Positions 34,538-42,976 of a stretch of DNA of 56,970 bases are shown one piece after another. The translations under genes were made by a program, and so were the position numbers. The stretch lies in NCBI GenBank assembly GCA_937928795.1, contig CALFWB010000003.1:1-56970 (forward strand). Reading direction: 5' to 3'. Source of the DNA: an uncultured Anaerolineales bacterium (GTDB lineage Bacteria; Chloroflexota; Anaerolineae; Anaerolineales; UBA4823). Within the stretch, counting starts at the first letter, position 1, and every line of letters starts with the position of its first letter. The notes below the pieces were generated by a model that was not told where the DNA came from, did no database searches, and saw only the letters and a list, made by a program, of their open reading frames with translations.

Positions 34538-35254
34538 ATGAAGGCAAAGCGAATTACCATCGCCATAGTCTTGCTGATGGTAAGTATACTGTCTTTTGCT
34601 GGGTTAGGAGGGAAGAATCCTTCTACAGCGTCAGCCTATTCCGGTTACCCGTACTTTTACATTATCAGTGTTGTGCCGGATACGTCGGTTACTATTCGGG
34701 CTTATAACTTTCCCGCCAATGACACCTTCAATGTGATGATGAATAAAATCGGCACAAAAGGCATCAAGGGAATTGTCGTGGATACAATTTCTTCCGGCGC
34801 TGGCGGTTCCTTCACAGCAACCTTTGCAGTGCCAAGCGCGCTCAAAGGACAACGTCAAATTGCCATTCGTCTCCAAAGCACAACCGGTTCGGGATATTAC
34901 GCTTATAACTGGTTCTACAATTCTCCAGCAAAGTTTGGAACGGGCGGGCCTTATACCTCTGGATATAAAGGCCACCCGACAATCTCGGTGACCAAAGTGG
35001 TTAAGGATAAGTATATTATTCTTCAAATGTATAATCTCCCCAAAAACGATCAATTTAAAGTGCTAATGGGTAAATTTGGCACGAAGGGCGTGAAGGGTGT
35101 CGAGGTGGCTTCTTTCTCAAGCGGAGCTGGAGGGACTCAAAATATCAAGGTGAAAATTCCCAAGAGCCTGAAGGGCATTTCCCCAATTGCTGTTCGCATT
35201 CAATCCACTTCAGGCAGCGGTTATTTTGCTTATAATTGGTTTTATAACCGCTAA
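34538..35254 (+). CDS. Secreted two-repeat protein of unknown function
   Basis: The 238-residue protein has a signal peptide (residues 1-33, KAKRITIAIVLLMVSILS...ASA) and two homologous beta-rich units, residues 39-128 and 148-238. Both contain the order: a Y/I strand, NFP or NLP, an F-V-M segment, GTKGxKGxxV, SSGAGG, an SALKG or SLKG turn, IAIR, and end in GSGYxAYNWFYN. The paralogous pair looks like a carbohydrate- or surface-binding Ig-like fold. No catalytic residue is obvious and no anchor is present, so it should be released or bound to the wall. AAGGAGAG lies just before the ATG. The gene is divergent from the pentapeptide gene. Confidence 0.75.
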   Translation: MKAKRITIAIVLLMVSILSFAGLGGKNPSTASAYSGYPYFYIISVVPDTSVTIRAYNFPANDTFNVMMNKIGTKGIKGIVVDTISSGAGGSFTATFAVPSALKGQRQIAIRLQSTTGSGYYAYNWFYNSPAKFGTGGPYTSGYKGHPTISVTKVVKDKYIILQMYNLPKNDQFKVLMGKFGTKGVKGVEVASFSSGAGGTQNIKVKIPKSLKGISPIAVRIQSTSGSGYFAYNWFYNR

Positions 35255-35286
35255 GCCATTCAGGGTAGGTGGTTATGTGAGGTGTT

Positions 35287-35365
35287 TTTCCCTCACCTCT
35301 ACCCCTCTCCCACTGGGAGAGGGGTGAGACTCCCCTTGCCCTTTAGGGGCTGGGAATGAGGGAAA
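35287..35365. repeat. Palindromic intergenic repeat
   Basis: An outer 9-base inverted repeat, TTTCCCTCA at 35287-35295 and TGAGGGAAA at 35357-35365, encloses a perfect 10-base stem (CCCCTCTCCC at 35302-35311, GGGAGAGGGG at 35315-35324, loop ACT) and a smaller CCCT/AGGG hairpin. This looks like the very common CCTCTCCC/GGGAGAGG-type dispersed intergenic repeat family seen in many bacteria. No U-run follows either stem, so it is not a clean terminator, though it may slow transcription from both sides. Confidence 0.65.
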
Positions 35366-35400
35366 GGCTCTTAGTCACAGGAGCACAATTGGCAATTTCA

Positions 35401-35967
35401 TCAAAACTCGCTGACTGGCGGTCGAATGCGATTGATCATGTGGACGATATCCTTGAGTTCGCCATCAGGGAGCATAAAATAATCTTCAAAGATACACACC
35501 GTTTCAAAACCAAGTCGCTCTAGTGCTTTGATGTCGCTTGTCAGATCGCGCACAATTTGTACTTCGAGCATGTATAAACTGCGTCGTTTGGCAATTTCGG
35601 TGATTGCCTGAACGAGTTTATTGCCCAAACCCCGCCCACGGAAATCTTTGGCGAGAAAGATGCGCAATTCACCCCGATGCCTAGCAGTACCTGTGTTGAA
35701 GTGGAGCGTTGCATCTCCAACGATGCGATCGTTGACAACAGCAACCATGGGGAAGATGCGATCATAATCCAAGTTATCAACAAAGGAAGAGACGACTTCA
35801 GGGTCATTGACGTTATGACGCATGTATCGGCGATCTTCATAAGAAACGTTGAGAAAAAGGTCTAGAAGCGCTTGTTTATCTTCTTTCACCAGAGGTCTGA
35901 TCAAGACCCTTGCGCCATCTTTGAGAGTGAAGACCATGCGATACAGTAAATCTTCTTTTGTGACCAT
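35401..35967 (-). CDS. GNAT-family N-acetyltransferase
   Basis: ATG 35967 has AAGGAG 7 bases upstream; a TTG at 35970 was set aside. The 188-residue protein has the GNAT fold: a beta-strand RVLIRPLVKEDKQALLDLF, then GDATLHFNTG, and the acetyl-CoA pocket R/Q-G-x-G: DFRGRGLGNKLVQAITEIA. The C-terminal motif is NRIRPPVSEF. It is most like the acetyltransferase half of Pat/KATms type protein lysine acetylases. It lies 64 bases downstream of a separate cNMP-fold protein, as if the two-domain Pat protein had been split. The substrate is unknown. Confidence 0.85.
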   Translation of the reverse strand: MVTKEDLLYRMVFTLKDGARVLIRPLVKEDKQALLDLFLNVSYEDRRYMRHNVNDPEVVSSFVDNLDYDRIFPMVAVVNDRIVGDATLHFNTGTARHRGELRIFLAKDFRGRGLGNKLVQAITEIAKRRSLYMLEVQIVRDLTSDIKALERLGFETVCIFEDYFMLPDGELKDIVHMINRIRPPVSEF

Positions 35968-36031
35968 CAATCCACTCCTTGAACAGGAAACGGGTAACCT
36001 GCTAGGGGACTTTCTTTCAGAGGATGCTTTC

Positions 36032-36496
36032 CTATGCCCAAGCTGCAGCCAATTGAATGCGGGTATTGTTCAAGCGATCCAGAGCAGCTTTGACGATCTG
36101 TTTGAGAAGCACTTTAGCTAATGCTGGATCGTGTTCAACAAGCTCTCGTAATTGAACAGCATCCAGCTTAATCGCTCGGCAATCGGTTTGCGCCTTGACG
36201 CTTGAAGAATGCTCGTAAGGCTCGATCAAAGCCGAGATTCCAAACGGATCGCCGGCGGTAATCTCGCCAACGGCAAAGTGGCGGGTCGTGTTCGTTTTAT
36301 CGTCGTGAATGGTAAAGAATATATCTGCTGTTCCTTCAGTGAGCAAATATAGAGCATCGGTTTCTTGACATTCTTCGACGACCAGTTGTCCTGCCGGGAA
36401 TTCAACTTCTTCTCCAATCATAGCTAAAGATGCAAGTTGTTGCTCAGTAAGGTTAGCGAAAAAGGGGAAGCGTCGTAACAATTCCGGAGAGATCAT
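36032..36496 (-). CDS. Cyclic-nucleotide-binding-fold protein (Crp-like sensor domain only)
   Basis: ATG 36496 with GGAGG 7 bases upstream was chosen; it overlaps the end of the protease gene by 4 bases. The 154-residue protein is one cNMP-binding beta-barrel: PFFANLTEQQLASLAMIGEE, the GQLVVEE strand, and the phosphate-binding cassette region DPFGISALIEPYEHSSS. In a canonical cassette this would be FGExAL...PRSA. Here the Glu and the phosphate-binding Arg are replaced (Ile and His/Ser), so ordinary cAMP binding is doubtful. There is no DNA-binding helix-turn-helix, so it is not a Crp regulator by itself. It sits between the hydrogenase protease and a GNAT gene and may serve as a ligand or redox sensor. 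Confidence 0.82.
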   Translation of the reverse strand: MISPELLRRFPFFANLTEQQLASLAMIGEEVEFPAGQLVVEECQETDALYLLTEGTADIFFTIHDDKTNTTRHFAVGEITAGDPFGISALIEPYEHSSSVKAQTDCRAIKLDAVQLRELVEHDPALAKVLLKQIVKAALDRLNNTRIQLAAAWA

Positions 36497-37002
36497 CTTT
36501 TTTCCTCCAATTCTGTAAGATATTCCCAAACAGCTTGGCAAGCCAGCGGGATGGCTTGCTCGACAGATGGGGTAAGTTGTTCGGAGAATTCATAAACTTT
36601 TTCCGCTTCGATAGCAACAATCCACACGATATTGGGCAAATTAGCGCCCATTAGTTTTCCAGCTTGAAGAGCGTTCTGTAAACTGGTGTCGTGGGCAGAT
36701 GCCATATGACCTGCGGAAAGATCTGGGACATCATCTAAATTCAATTTGGAAACACTCCCGATGGGCTGGGTTCCAGTCTGGATGGCATCGATCAAAATGA
36801 CAGCATCGGTATCGATCATTTGTTCCATCAAGGATAAACCGCCTAAACTAAACTTTTGGATATCGATGAGGAGATGCGGAAACCGGTTTTTTTGATCCAA
36901 TATTTCTTTCTCAAGCAGTTCAGCTACTCTCCAGCCAATACCATCATCTCCCAAGATTGGATTCCCAAGCCCAATAATCCGTGTGCGAATTTGATTGGTC
37001 AT
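36493..37002 (-). CDS. [NiFe] hydrogenase maturation endopeptidase
   Basis: The 169-residue protein is a HyaD/HycI-type M52 protease: GLGNPILGDDGIGWRVAELL with the two metal-binding acidic residues, then LIDAIQTGT for the second acidic site, and a late His in SAHDTSLQNAL. It cuts the C-terminal tail from the large hydrogenase subunit after nickel insertion. The neighbouring large subunit indeed carries a 27-residue tail beyond the conserved His. It starts 47 bases downstream of the large subunit gene and ends in an ATGA overlap with the cNMP-fold gene. HypA-F accessory genes are not in the window. Confidence 0.9.
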   Translation of the reverse strand: MTNQIRTRIIGLGNPILGDDGIGWRVAELLEKEILDQKNRFPHLLIDIQKFSLGGLSLMEQMIDTDAVILIDAIQTGTQPIGSVSKLNLDDVPDLSAGHMASAHDTSLQNALQAGKLMGANLPNIVWIVAIEAEKVYEFSEQLTPSVEQAIPLACQAVWEYLTELEEKR

Positions 37003-37049
37003 AGAGAGAAGAAAAGTGGAGGATAGTCTCTATCCTCCACCCTCTAAAT

Positions 37050-38513
37050 TTAGATGTTTTGTTTCAGCTCGCGAATAGGTTCGCCGTTTGCGTCTCGGAT
37101 AATTACCTCCAAAGGCATTTTGCCCGGCAGGGTATGGGTGGCACAGCCAAAGCAAGGATCGTAAGCCCGGAATGCCATTTCAACCATGTTGAGCAAAGCT
37201 TCGTTGACATTTCCACCTTTGATCAGGTTGCGGGCTGCCTTATTGGTAGACATCTGAATTGCAGCGTAGTTGTTGGTTGTGCCGACGATGAGATTAACTC
37301 GTGTAGCAATGCCGCGCTCATCCGTCCAATAGTGATGGGTTAGCGTGCCGCGCGGAGCTTCGACAATCCCCACTCCTTCGGTCGGTTTTTCGGTTGGGAT
37401 GGTACGGAAATTGTCACTGGTGATTTCCGGATCGGTGGCTAATTCAACCCAGCGCTCGGCAGCGTAGAGCAGTTCGATGAGGCGTGCCCAGTGGGTTGCC
37501 AATCGCTGGTGGACCGGTTTGCCACCGAGGGTTTTATAAAATTTCTCGTATTCTTCTTGGGCGCGTGGTGTCGCCATCCCATCAGAGGCGTTGAGCCGCG
37601 AGAGAGGAGTGGCGATATAGACGCCTGAGTCTTTTCCATCCACAAAACCCTTCCAACCGACTTTCTTGAGGTAAGGGAATTTTAGGTAGGTCCAGGGCTC
37701 AACGTGTTCGGCGATCCATTCGGTATATTCATTCGGGGCATATTTCCCGATCCGATTCCCTTCAGGATCGACAACGCTCACTTTGCCGTCATAGAAATTG
37801 ACTTTATTGTTTTCATCGACCAAACCGATATAGTATGTGCGGTGAGTATAGATGTCCCCTAAGATTAAGTCGAGATAGGTGGAATTCTTGAGGACAATGT
37901 CCTCAAACAGTTTCAAAGAGAAGAGAGCAAAGTCCACTGCCCAGCGCCCCATTTCTTCGATTTGTTGGCGTTGTTCTTCCGTAATTCCTTTGGTTAAGCC
38001 GCCAGGGATGGAAGTACAGGGATGTACTTTGCGGCCGCCGATCATTTCGACAACCGTATGGCCGTATTTACGGGCTTGAATGACCTTGCCGCCAATCTCC
38101 AGACCGACCTTGTGGATAACGCCGAGGATATTGCGTTCAGCTACGGGGGCGTCTGGCCCCATCACAAAATCGGGTCCGGCTAGAGCATAAAAGTGGGTCG
38201 TGTGGTCGGTGACGTAGAAAGCGCTGTAAAGCAGTTCGCGCAGCATCTTGGCTGTCCTAGGCGGATCGACATGATAGACGGCATCGACCGCTTTTGCACC
38301 AGCCATGTGGTGCGCTTCGGGACAAACGCCACAGATACGATTGGTGAGGATCGGGATTTCTTCTACTTGCCGTCCAACGCAAAACCGTTCAAAGCCGCGT
38401 AGCTCTGGGATCTGGAAGTACGAATTGGCAACATTGCCTTGTTCATCAAGAAAGATTTCGATTTTGCCGTGTCCTTCCAACCGAGTAATAGGGTCAATCG
38501 TAATTCGTTGCAT
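37050..38513 (-). CDS. mvhA: [NiFe] hydrogenase large subunit, Mvh type
   Basis: ATG 38513 with GGAGG 5 bases upstream gives MQRITIDPITRLEGHGKIEI, the normal family start; the longer frame runs into the small subunit gene. The 487-residue subunit holds the Ni-Fe centre. Cys61 and Cys64 in RICGVCPEAHH form one pair, and Cys454 and Cys457 in DPCFGCATH form the other. The tail after His460 (27 residues) is removed by the nearby protease. The Mvh-like sequence (group 3c) and the hdrABC partners indicate a cytosolic, H2-uptake, electron-bifurcating complex, not a membrane hydrogenase. Confidence 0.94.
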   Translation of the reverse strand: MQRITIDPITRLEGHGKIEIFLDEQGNVANSYFQIPELRGFERFCVGRQVEEIPILTNRICGVCPEAHHMAGAKAVDAVYHVDPPRTAKMLRELLYSAFYVTDHTTHFYALAGPDFVMGPDAPVAERNILGVIHKVGLEIGGKVIQARKYGHTVVEMIGGRKVHPCTSIPGGLTKGITEEQRQQIEEMGRWAVDFALFSLKLFEDIVLKNSTYLDLILGDIYTHRTYYIGLVDENNKVNFYDGKVSVVDPEGNRIGKYAPNEYTEWIAEHVEPWTYLKFPYLKKVGWKGFVDGKDSGVYIATPLSRLNASDGMATPRAQEEYEKFYKTLGGKPVHQRLATHWARLIELLYAAERWVELATDPEITSDNFRTIPTEKPTEGVGIVEAPRGTLTHHYWTDERGIATRVNLIVGTTNNYAAIQMSTNKAARNLIKGGNVNEALLNMVEMAFRAYDPCFGCATHTLPGKMPLEVIIRDANGEPIRELKQNI

Positions 38514-38523
38514 CTGTACCTCC

Positions 38524-39513
38524 TTATTTTGCCCAGGCAGCTTTACTAGCACGCAGCAAAGAGCCGCCTAAGTTGAAACGATAAAACATCCCAGCCGGAT
38601 CAGGAATACCGTCGAGAATGCGTTCGATTTCTGCTGGGTCGTTGCTGTCGATCACCGAGGCAACAGCCGTTAGCAGTCTTGCTCCGTAATCTAAGACCCC
38701 TTCGGCCGGTCCGTAGCATCCGATACAAGGAGAACCAGCTTGAGGACACAAAGCCCCACAACCATTTCGCGTTGCCGGCCCGCTACAGATTACCCCTTGT
38801 TCGAGGATGCAAATTTCGGGGTCAAGCATGACATCTTGAATTCGCTTGAACTCTTTGATTTTCTTGACATCGCGCTTGCGAGGGCAATCGTCACAAACCG
38901 TTGAGCCGCCCGCACCGATGGTTGAGCCTTTTGGTGGTAAGGTAGCTTTCCCTTGCAGGACATCGATGACCAGATCGATGACTGCAGCGATTTGGTGTGA
39001 CTCGGGCGGACAACCAGGCATGTAGTAGTCAACCTCCACCACCTGATCCAAAGTGCGAACGATGGGGTAAAGCTTGGGGATATAAATTTCACCTTCCGGA
39101 GCTTTATAGGTTGGCTGGGGGTGAATGTTTTGTGGATTATCCGTAGAGATGGTTGAATAATAGGTTTCAACAACCTCTTCAATGGAGGTTAGATTGGCTA
39201 AGGCTGGCATACAGCCTTCTGTGGCACAGGAGCCGAAGGCAACCAGAATCTTGGATTTCTGGCGCAGCAGTTTGGCAATATGTTCATTTTCGTCGTTGCG
39301 GATGGCGCCGTTGAACAAAGTCAGCAAGATCGAGCCATCTTCCATTGCCTCCACATCTTTATATTTGGCATCCATTGCCACTGGCCAGAAAACCACCTCA
39401 AAATTTGCGTCAACATCCAAAATCTTTTCATGGATATTGAGCACTGCAATTTCACAGCCGCCACAGGAGGCTGCCCAATACATTGCAAATTTCGGTTTGC
39501 CATTTGAAGTCAT
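38524..39513 (-). CDS. mvhG: [NiFe] hydrogenase small subunit, Mvh type
   Basis: ATG 39513 (MTSNGKPKFAMYWAASCGGC) has GGAGG 7 bases upstream and forms an ATGA overlap with the MvhD gene. The 329-residue subunit carries three iron-sulfur clusters that connect the Ni-Fe site to MvhD. Cys17 and Cys20 form the proximal pair, with AFGSCATEG and PGCPPES adding ligands. VCDDCPRKRD and the GCGALCPQAG and CIGCYG segments supply the medial and distal clusters. There is no twin-arginine signal, which fits a soluble complex. The large subunit begins 10 bases downstream. Confidence 0.94.
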   Translation of the reverse strand: MTSNGKPKFAMYWAASCGGCEIAVLNIHEKILDVDANFEVVFWPVAMDAKYKDVEAMEDGSILLTLFNGAIRNDENEHIAKLLRQKSKILVAFGSCATEGCMPALANLTSIEEVVETYYSTISTDNPQNIHPQPTYKAPEGEIYIPKLYPIVRTLDQVVEVDYYMPGCPPESHQIAAVIDLVIDVLQGKATLPPKGSTIGAGGSTVCDDCPRKRDVKKIKEFKRIQDVMLDPEICILEQGVICSGPATRNGCGALCPQAGSPCIGCYGPAEGVLDYGARLLTAVASVIDSNDPAEIERILDGIPDPAGMFYRFNLGGSLLRASKAAWAK

Positions 39514-39977
39514 GCTGCCACCTCCGCAGGTTGATGAAAGGCTGATTCGGCTTCGAGGGCGGCGGTTGGGTTCCAATGAAGGGGACCTAGAGCACGCACT
39601 TCTTCAGTGAATTTGGTCACTTCATCGGCAAAGATTTGCCCTTCCGCTGCACTTGCCCAGAGCAGTTTTAGCCTTCCCGGTTCGATTCCCATTTGAGTTA
39701 GCAACTTCTTGAGTAAATAAAAGCGGCGCATTGCCTTGTAATTTTGCTCAATATAATGGCAATCCCCAGGATGACAGCCAGATACCAAGACGCCATCTGC
39801 TCCACCGGCAAAAGCCTTGATAACGAAGGTAGGATCAAGCCTGCCAGAGCACATCAAACGGATAAGACGGATGTTGGGCGCGTACTTGATGCGTCCCATC
39901 CCTGCCATATCCGCAGCGCGATAGCTACACCAGTTACACGTAAAACCGATGATCACGGGTTCAAATTGGTCACTCAT
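39510..39977 (-). CDS. mvhD: Hydrogenase electron-transfer subunit MvhD-like
   Basis: The 155-residue protein has the FrhD/MvhD-type [2Fe-2S] domain: IGFTCNWCSYRAADMAG, then MCSGRLDP, and VSGCHPGDCHYIEQN. In methanogens MvhD carries electrons from the hydrogenase subunits to the HdrA flavin. It begins 17 bases after hdrA and overlaps mvhG, so the six genes form one cotranscribed unit. Confidence 0.92.
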   Translation of the reverse strand: MSDQFEPVIIGFTCNWCSYRAADMAGMGRIKYAPNIRLIRLMCSGRLDPTFVIKAFAGGADGVLVSGCHPGDCHYIEQNYKAMRRFYLLKKLLTQMGIEPGRLKLLWASAAEGQIFADEVTKFTEEVRALGPLHWNPTAALEAESAFHQPAEVAA

Positions 39978-39994
39978 TCTGATCCTCCTGAGAT

Positions 39995-42004
39995 TTATGC
40001 GGGCGTTAGATCAATAGCTTTCAGATTATTCAGCAATAAGCCATCCAATTGAGCGAGTATGGCTTGGTCGCTAAAGACAGTTCCCGAAATCGCACCCGCC
40101 GGACATGCTGCCACACAAGTTCCACACCCCTGGCAGAGAGCTGGGTTGACTTCTGATACCATGCGGTCTTCAATGAAACTAATGGCATTGAAGGGGCACA
40201 TATTATTGCAAATGCGGCAGCCAGAGCATTTGTCTTGATTGATGGATGCCCGAATGGGCTCCATGGTGATCTCTTTTTGCTGGATTTTACCTACCACGCG
40301 AGCTGCCGCGGCCGCTCCCTGAGCAACGCTAGCCGGGATATCCTTGGGACCTTGAGCGCAGCCTGCAATATAGATACCCTCTGTCATCGTGGCAACCGGA
40401 TCGAGCTTGGGATGGCGTTCGATCAGCCAACCTTCCTCGCTACAAGAGATTCCGAACAAGCGCGCCACTTCCTTGAAGTCATGGCGCGGTTCGAGGGCTG
40501 CAGAGAGAATGACCATATCCACCGGCACACGCATCTGCTTGCCCACGAGGGTATTTTCAGCTTGAACAATCAGTTTCCCTTCTTCGCCGGGGTATCGGGC
40601 AGCATCGGTAATTTCAGCCACTTTGCCGCGGATAAAGTGAGTTCCTTCTTCTAGAACTCGTTGATAGAATTCCTCATAGCCCTTGGCTGGAGTGCGCATA
40701 TCGATATAGAAATTATAGACTTCAGCTCCGGTTCTTTCGTGGACCAAGTGGGCAAACTTCAAGCTCTGCATACAGCAGATAGCCGAGCAATAGGGATTGT
40801 AATTTTTATCGCGACTGCCGACACAATGGATGATCGCCACAGATTTCGGTACCGTTACGCCATCCCGCAAGACCACTTTACCGCCAGTCGGTCCGGCTGC
40901 GTTAGTGAGCCTTTCAAACTCTAAGCTGGTAAACACGTTAGCTAGACGCCCGTACCCATATTGCGGGATGCGGCGGGCATCGAACAAATCCCAACCGGTT
41001 GCCAAAATGATTTGCCCGACATCAACAGTGAAGTATTCGTCCTCTTGGGTAAAGTCGATTGCACCCGTGGGGCAGAACTTTTCACATGCTCGGCAGGTGC
41101 CCTTGAGGAAGTAGGTACAATTTTCGCGATCAATGACCGGATATTTAGGTACCGCTTGAGGAAACGGTGTGTAAACAGCCTTGCGATATCCTAATCCAGC
41201 TTCAAAGACCGGATCGATAACTTTTTTCGGGCATTTTTCTTGGCAAATGCCGCAACCGGTGCAAAGGTCGGTATCAACTGAACGAGCTTTTTGTTTGATC
41301 GTCACTTGGAAATTGCCCACATAACCGCTCACGTTGGTCACTTCCGCATAGGTAAAGAGCTTGACATTGGGATGTGAACCGACTTCGACCATGCGGGGCG
41401 TGAGGATACAGGCGGCACAGTCTAGCGTGGGGAAGGTTTTGTCGAACTGCGCCATGTGACCGCCGATCGAGGGCTCACGCTCTACCATGATGACCGGGTA
41501 GCCTGCGTTCGCCACTTCAAGAGCAGCTTGGATGCCGGCAATTCCTCCTCCGACCACTAGGGTTACCGGGTTAATTGGAACCCTTAAAGGCTCAAGGGGT
41601 TCATCCCAGATAACTTTTTCAACTCCGCCCGAAACGATCGCTTTGGCTTTCTCGGTACCTACTGCTTTATCTGGATGAATCCACGAGCATTGCTCTCGGA
41701 TGGAGACTAGCTCGCACAAATAGGGGTTTAATCCACCTTCCTTACAGGCGTTGCGAAAGGTCTGTTCATGGAGATGGGGCGAGCAAGCAGCAACAACTAC
41801 TCGAGTCAGCCCCTGTTCTTGGATGTCTTTTTGGATCAATTCCTGACCCAAGCTAGAACACATGAATTTGTAATCGCGCGAGACCACAACTCCACGGTCT
41901 TTGAGGGCTTCTCCTGCCCAGCGGGAGACTTCGGCAACGTCAACCGTCCCGGCAATATTGCTTCCGCAGTGACAAACGTAAACACCGATTCTTTCTTTTG
42001 ACAT
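39995..42004 (-). CDS. hdrA: Heterodisulfide reductase-like flavoprotein HdrA
   Basis: The 669-residue protein has the HdrA N-terminal Cys pair Cys11 and Cys13 in YVCHCGSN, then a thioredoxin-reductase-like FAD domain (LVVGGGIAGIQAALEV). The HdrA-typical TFPTLDCAACILTP segment follows. An inserted ferredoxin region (LCTGCGICQEKCPKK, then CRACEKFCP) and a C-terminal two-cluster ferredoxin (KCSGCRICNNMCP, LCQGCGTCVAACP) complete it. HdrA is where electrons from H2 or MvhD are bifurcated between ferredoxin and HdrB. It lies between hdrB (3-base gap) and mvhD. Confidence 0.94.
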   Translation of the reverse strand: MSKERIGVYVCHCGSNIAGTVDVAEVSRWAGEALKDRGVVVSRDYKFMCSSLGQELIQKDIQEQGLTRVVVAACSPHLHEQTFRNACKEGGLNPYLCELVSIREQCSWIHPDKAVGTEKAKAIVSGGVEKVIWDEPLEPLRVPINPVTLVVGGGIAGIQAALEVANAGYPVIMVEREPSIGGHMAQFDKTFPTLDCAACILTPRMVEVGSHPNVKLFTYAEVTNVSGYVGNFQVTIKQKARSVDTDLCTGCGICQEKCPKKVIDPVFEAGLGYRKAVYTPFPQAVPKYPVIDRENCTYFLKGTCRACEKFCPTGAIDFTQEDEYFTVDVGQIILATGWDLFDARRIPQYGYGRLANVFTSLEFERLTNAAGPTGGKVVLRDGVTVPKSVAIIHCVGSRDKNYNPYCSAICCMQSLKFAHLVHERTGAEVYNFYIDMRTPAKGYEEFYQRVLEEGTHFIRGKVAEITDAARYPGEEGKLIVQAENTLVGKQMRVPVDMVILSAALEPRHDFKEVARLFGISCSEEGWLIERHPKLDPVATMTEGIYIAGCAQGPKDIPASVAQGAAAAARVVGKIQQKEITMEPIRASINQDKCSGCRICNNMCPFNAISFIEDRMVSEVNPALCQGCGTCVAACPAGAISGTVFSDQAILAQLDGLLLNNLKAIDLTPA

Positions 42005-42007
42005 GGC

Positions 42008-42976
42008 TTATTTCTCCTCCGGCATAGATGGCATGGGGAGTGCTTCTTTGGGTGGTTTCTTGACGACTAACTCTGCTTCCGGCACCTCAACCCCGATCTT
42101 CGCAAGAGCTGCCCGTGCATCAACCAACTCGGTGCCAATCCCTAAGCTGGCAGCGTCCATTCCAAAAGCTAGACCGATCATTTGGGTAAAATACAATACA
42201 GGCATGTGATAACTGGTGTTGAAGTGTGAATTCATTGCACCCTGAAAGGCATCTAAGTTAAGTTGACACATCGGGCACAAGGTGACGATCAGGTCTGCCT
42301 TGTAGTCGGTGGCTCCCTTAATCAGCCGCCGAATTAACTCAAACCCTGTGCTTTCGCTGATTTGGGTCATGTGACCGCCGCAACAATGGGCTTTGAGCGG
42401 AAAGTCAATCACTGTTGCGCCAAGCACTTTGAGGAGTTTATCTAAGGTAGTAGGATACTCCGGGTTGTCAAAGGTGCCGTTTTCGCCAAGTTTAGGGCGA
42501 ACGATCATGCAGCCGTAATAAGGTGCAACGCGTAGACCCTTTAAGGGTTTTGTCACCTTTGCGGCAATTGCATCATACCCAATATCGTTGACAACGACAT
42601 CTAAGAGATGCCTCACCTTGAGGGTGCCGCCTTTGTAAGAAAGTCCACCGGCTGCCAAAGCCGTGTTAATTTTTTCCTCTAAAGAGGGGCTTTCTTTCAT
42701 GTAAGCATCGCACTTCTTGAGGTTCAAGTAACAAGCGCTACAAGGAGCAACCAATTGCTTGGTGCTGGTCTCTTTTGATGCTTGAGCTAAATTGCGGGCA
42801 ATCAGCGCGTAAGAAGCGGTGAGATTCAGCGAAATATATTCCGTTGCGCCACAGCAGTTCCAATCATCTACTTCGATAAACTCCATACCCAGCGGCTCAG
42901 CAATTGCCATTGCTGATACGTGGTAAGCAGAAGCGTTGCGTTCTAATGAACAACCGGGAAAGTAGCTATATTTCAT
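42008..42976 (-). CDS. hdrB: Heterodisulfide reductase-like catalytic subunit HdrB
   Basis: The 322-residue protein has two full CCG motifs, each a non-cubane [4Fe-4S] ligand set: Cys9, 41, 42, 79, 82 and Cys156, 198, 199, 234, 237. These are the active-site clusters that cleave a CoM-S-S-CoB-like disulfide in methanogens. No sign of a coenzyme M or B pathway is seen in the window, so the physiological disulfide or other acceptor here is unknown. Its start overlaps the end of hdrC by 4 bases. Confidence 0.92.
   Translation of the reverse strand: MKYSYFPGCSLERNASAYHVSAMAIAEPLGMEFIEVDDWNCCGATEYISLNLTASYALIARNLAQASKETSTKQLVAPCSACYLNLKKCDAYMKESPSLEEKINTALAAGGLSYKGGTLKVRHLLDVVVNDIGYDAIAAKVTKPLKGLRVAPYYGCMIVRPKLGENGTFDNPEYPTTLDKLLKVLGATVIDFPLKAHCCGGHMTQISESTGFELIRRLIKGATDYKADLIVTLCPMCQLNLDAFQGAMNSHFNTSYHMPVLYFTQMIGLAFGMDAASLGIGTELVDARAALAKIGVEVPEAELVVKKPPKEALPMPSMPEEK

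Noticed and set aside
35302..35324. Intrinsic terminator
   Set aside because: The stem is strong but no T-run follows on either strand; it fits a dispersed repeat better.
39182..39610. 142-codon plus-strand frame over mvhG and mvhD
   Set aside because: It is antisense to well-conserved hydrogenase genes.
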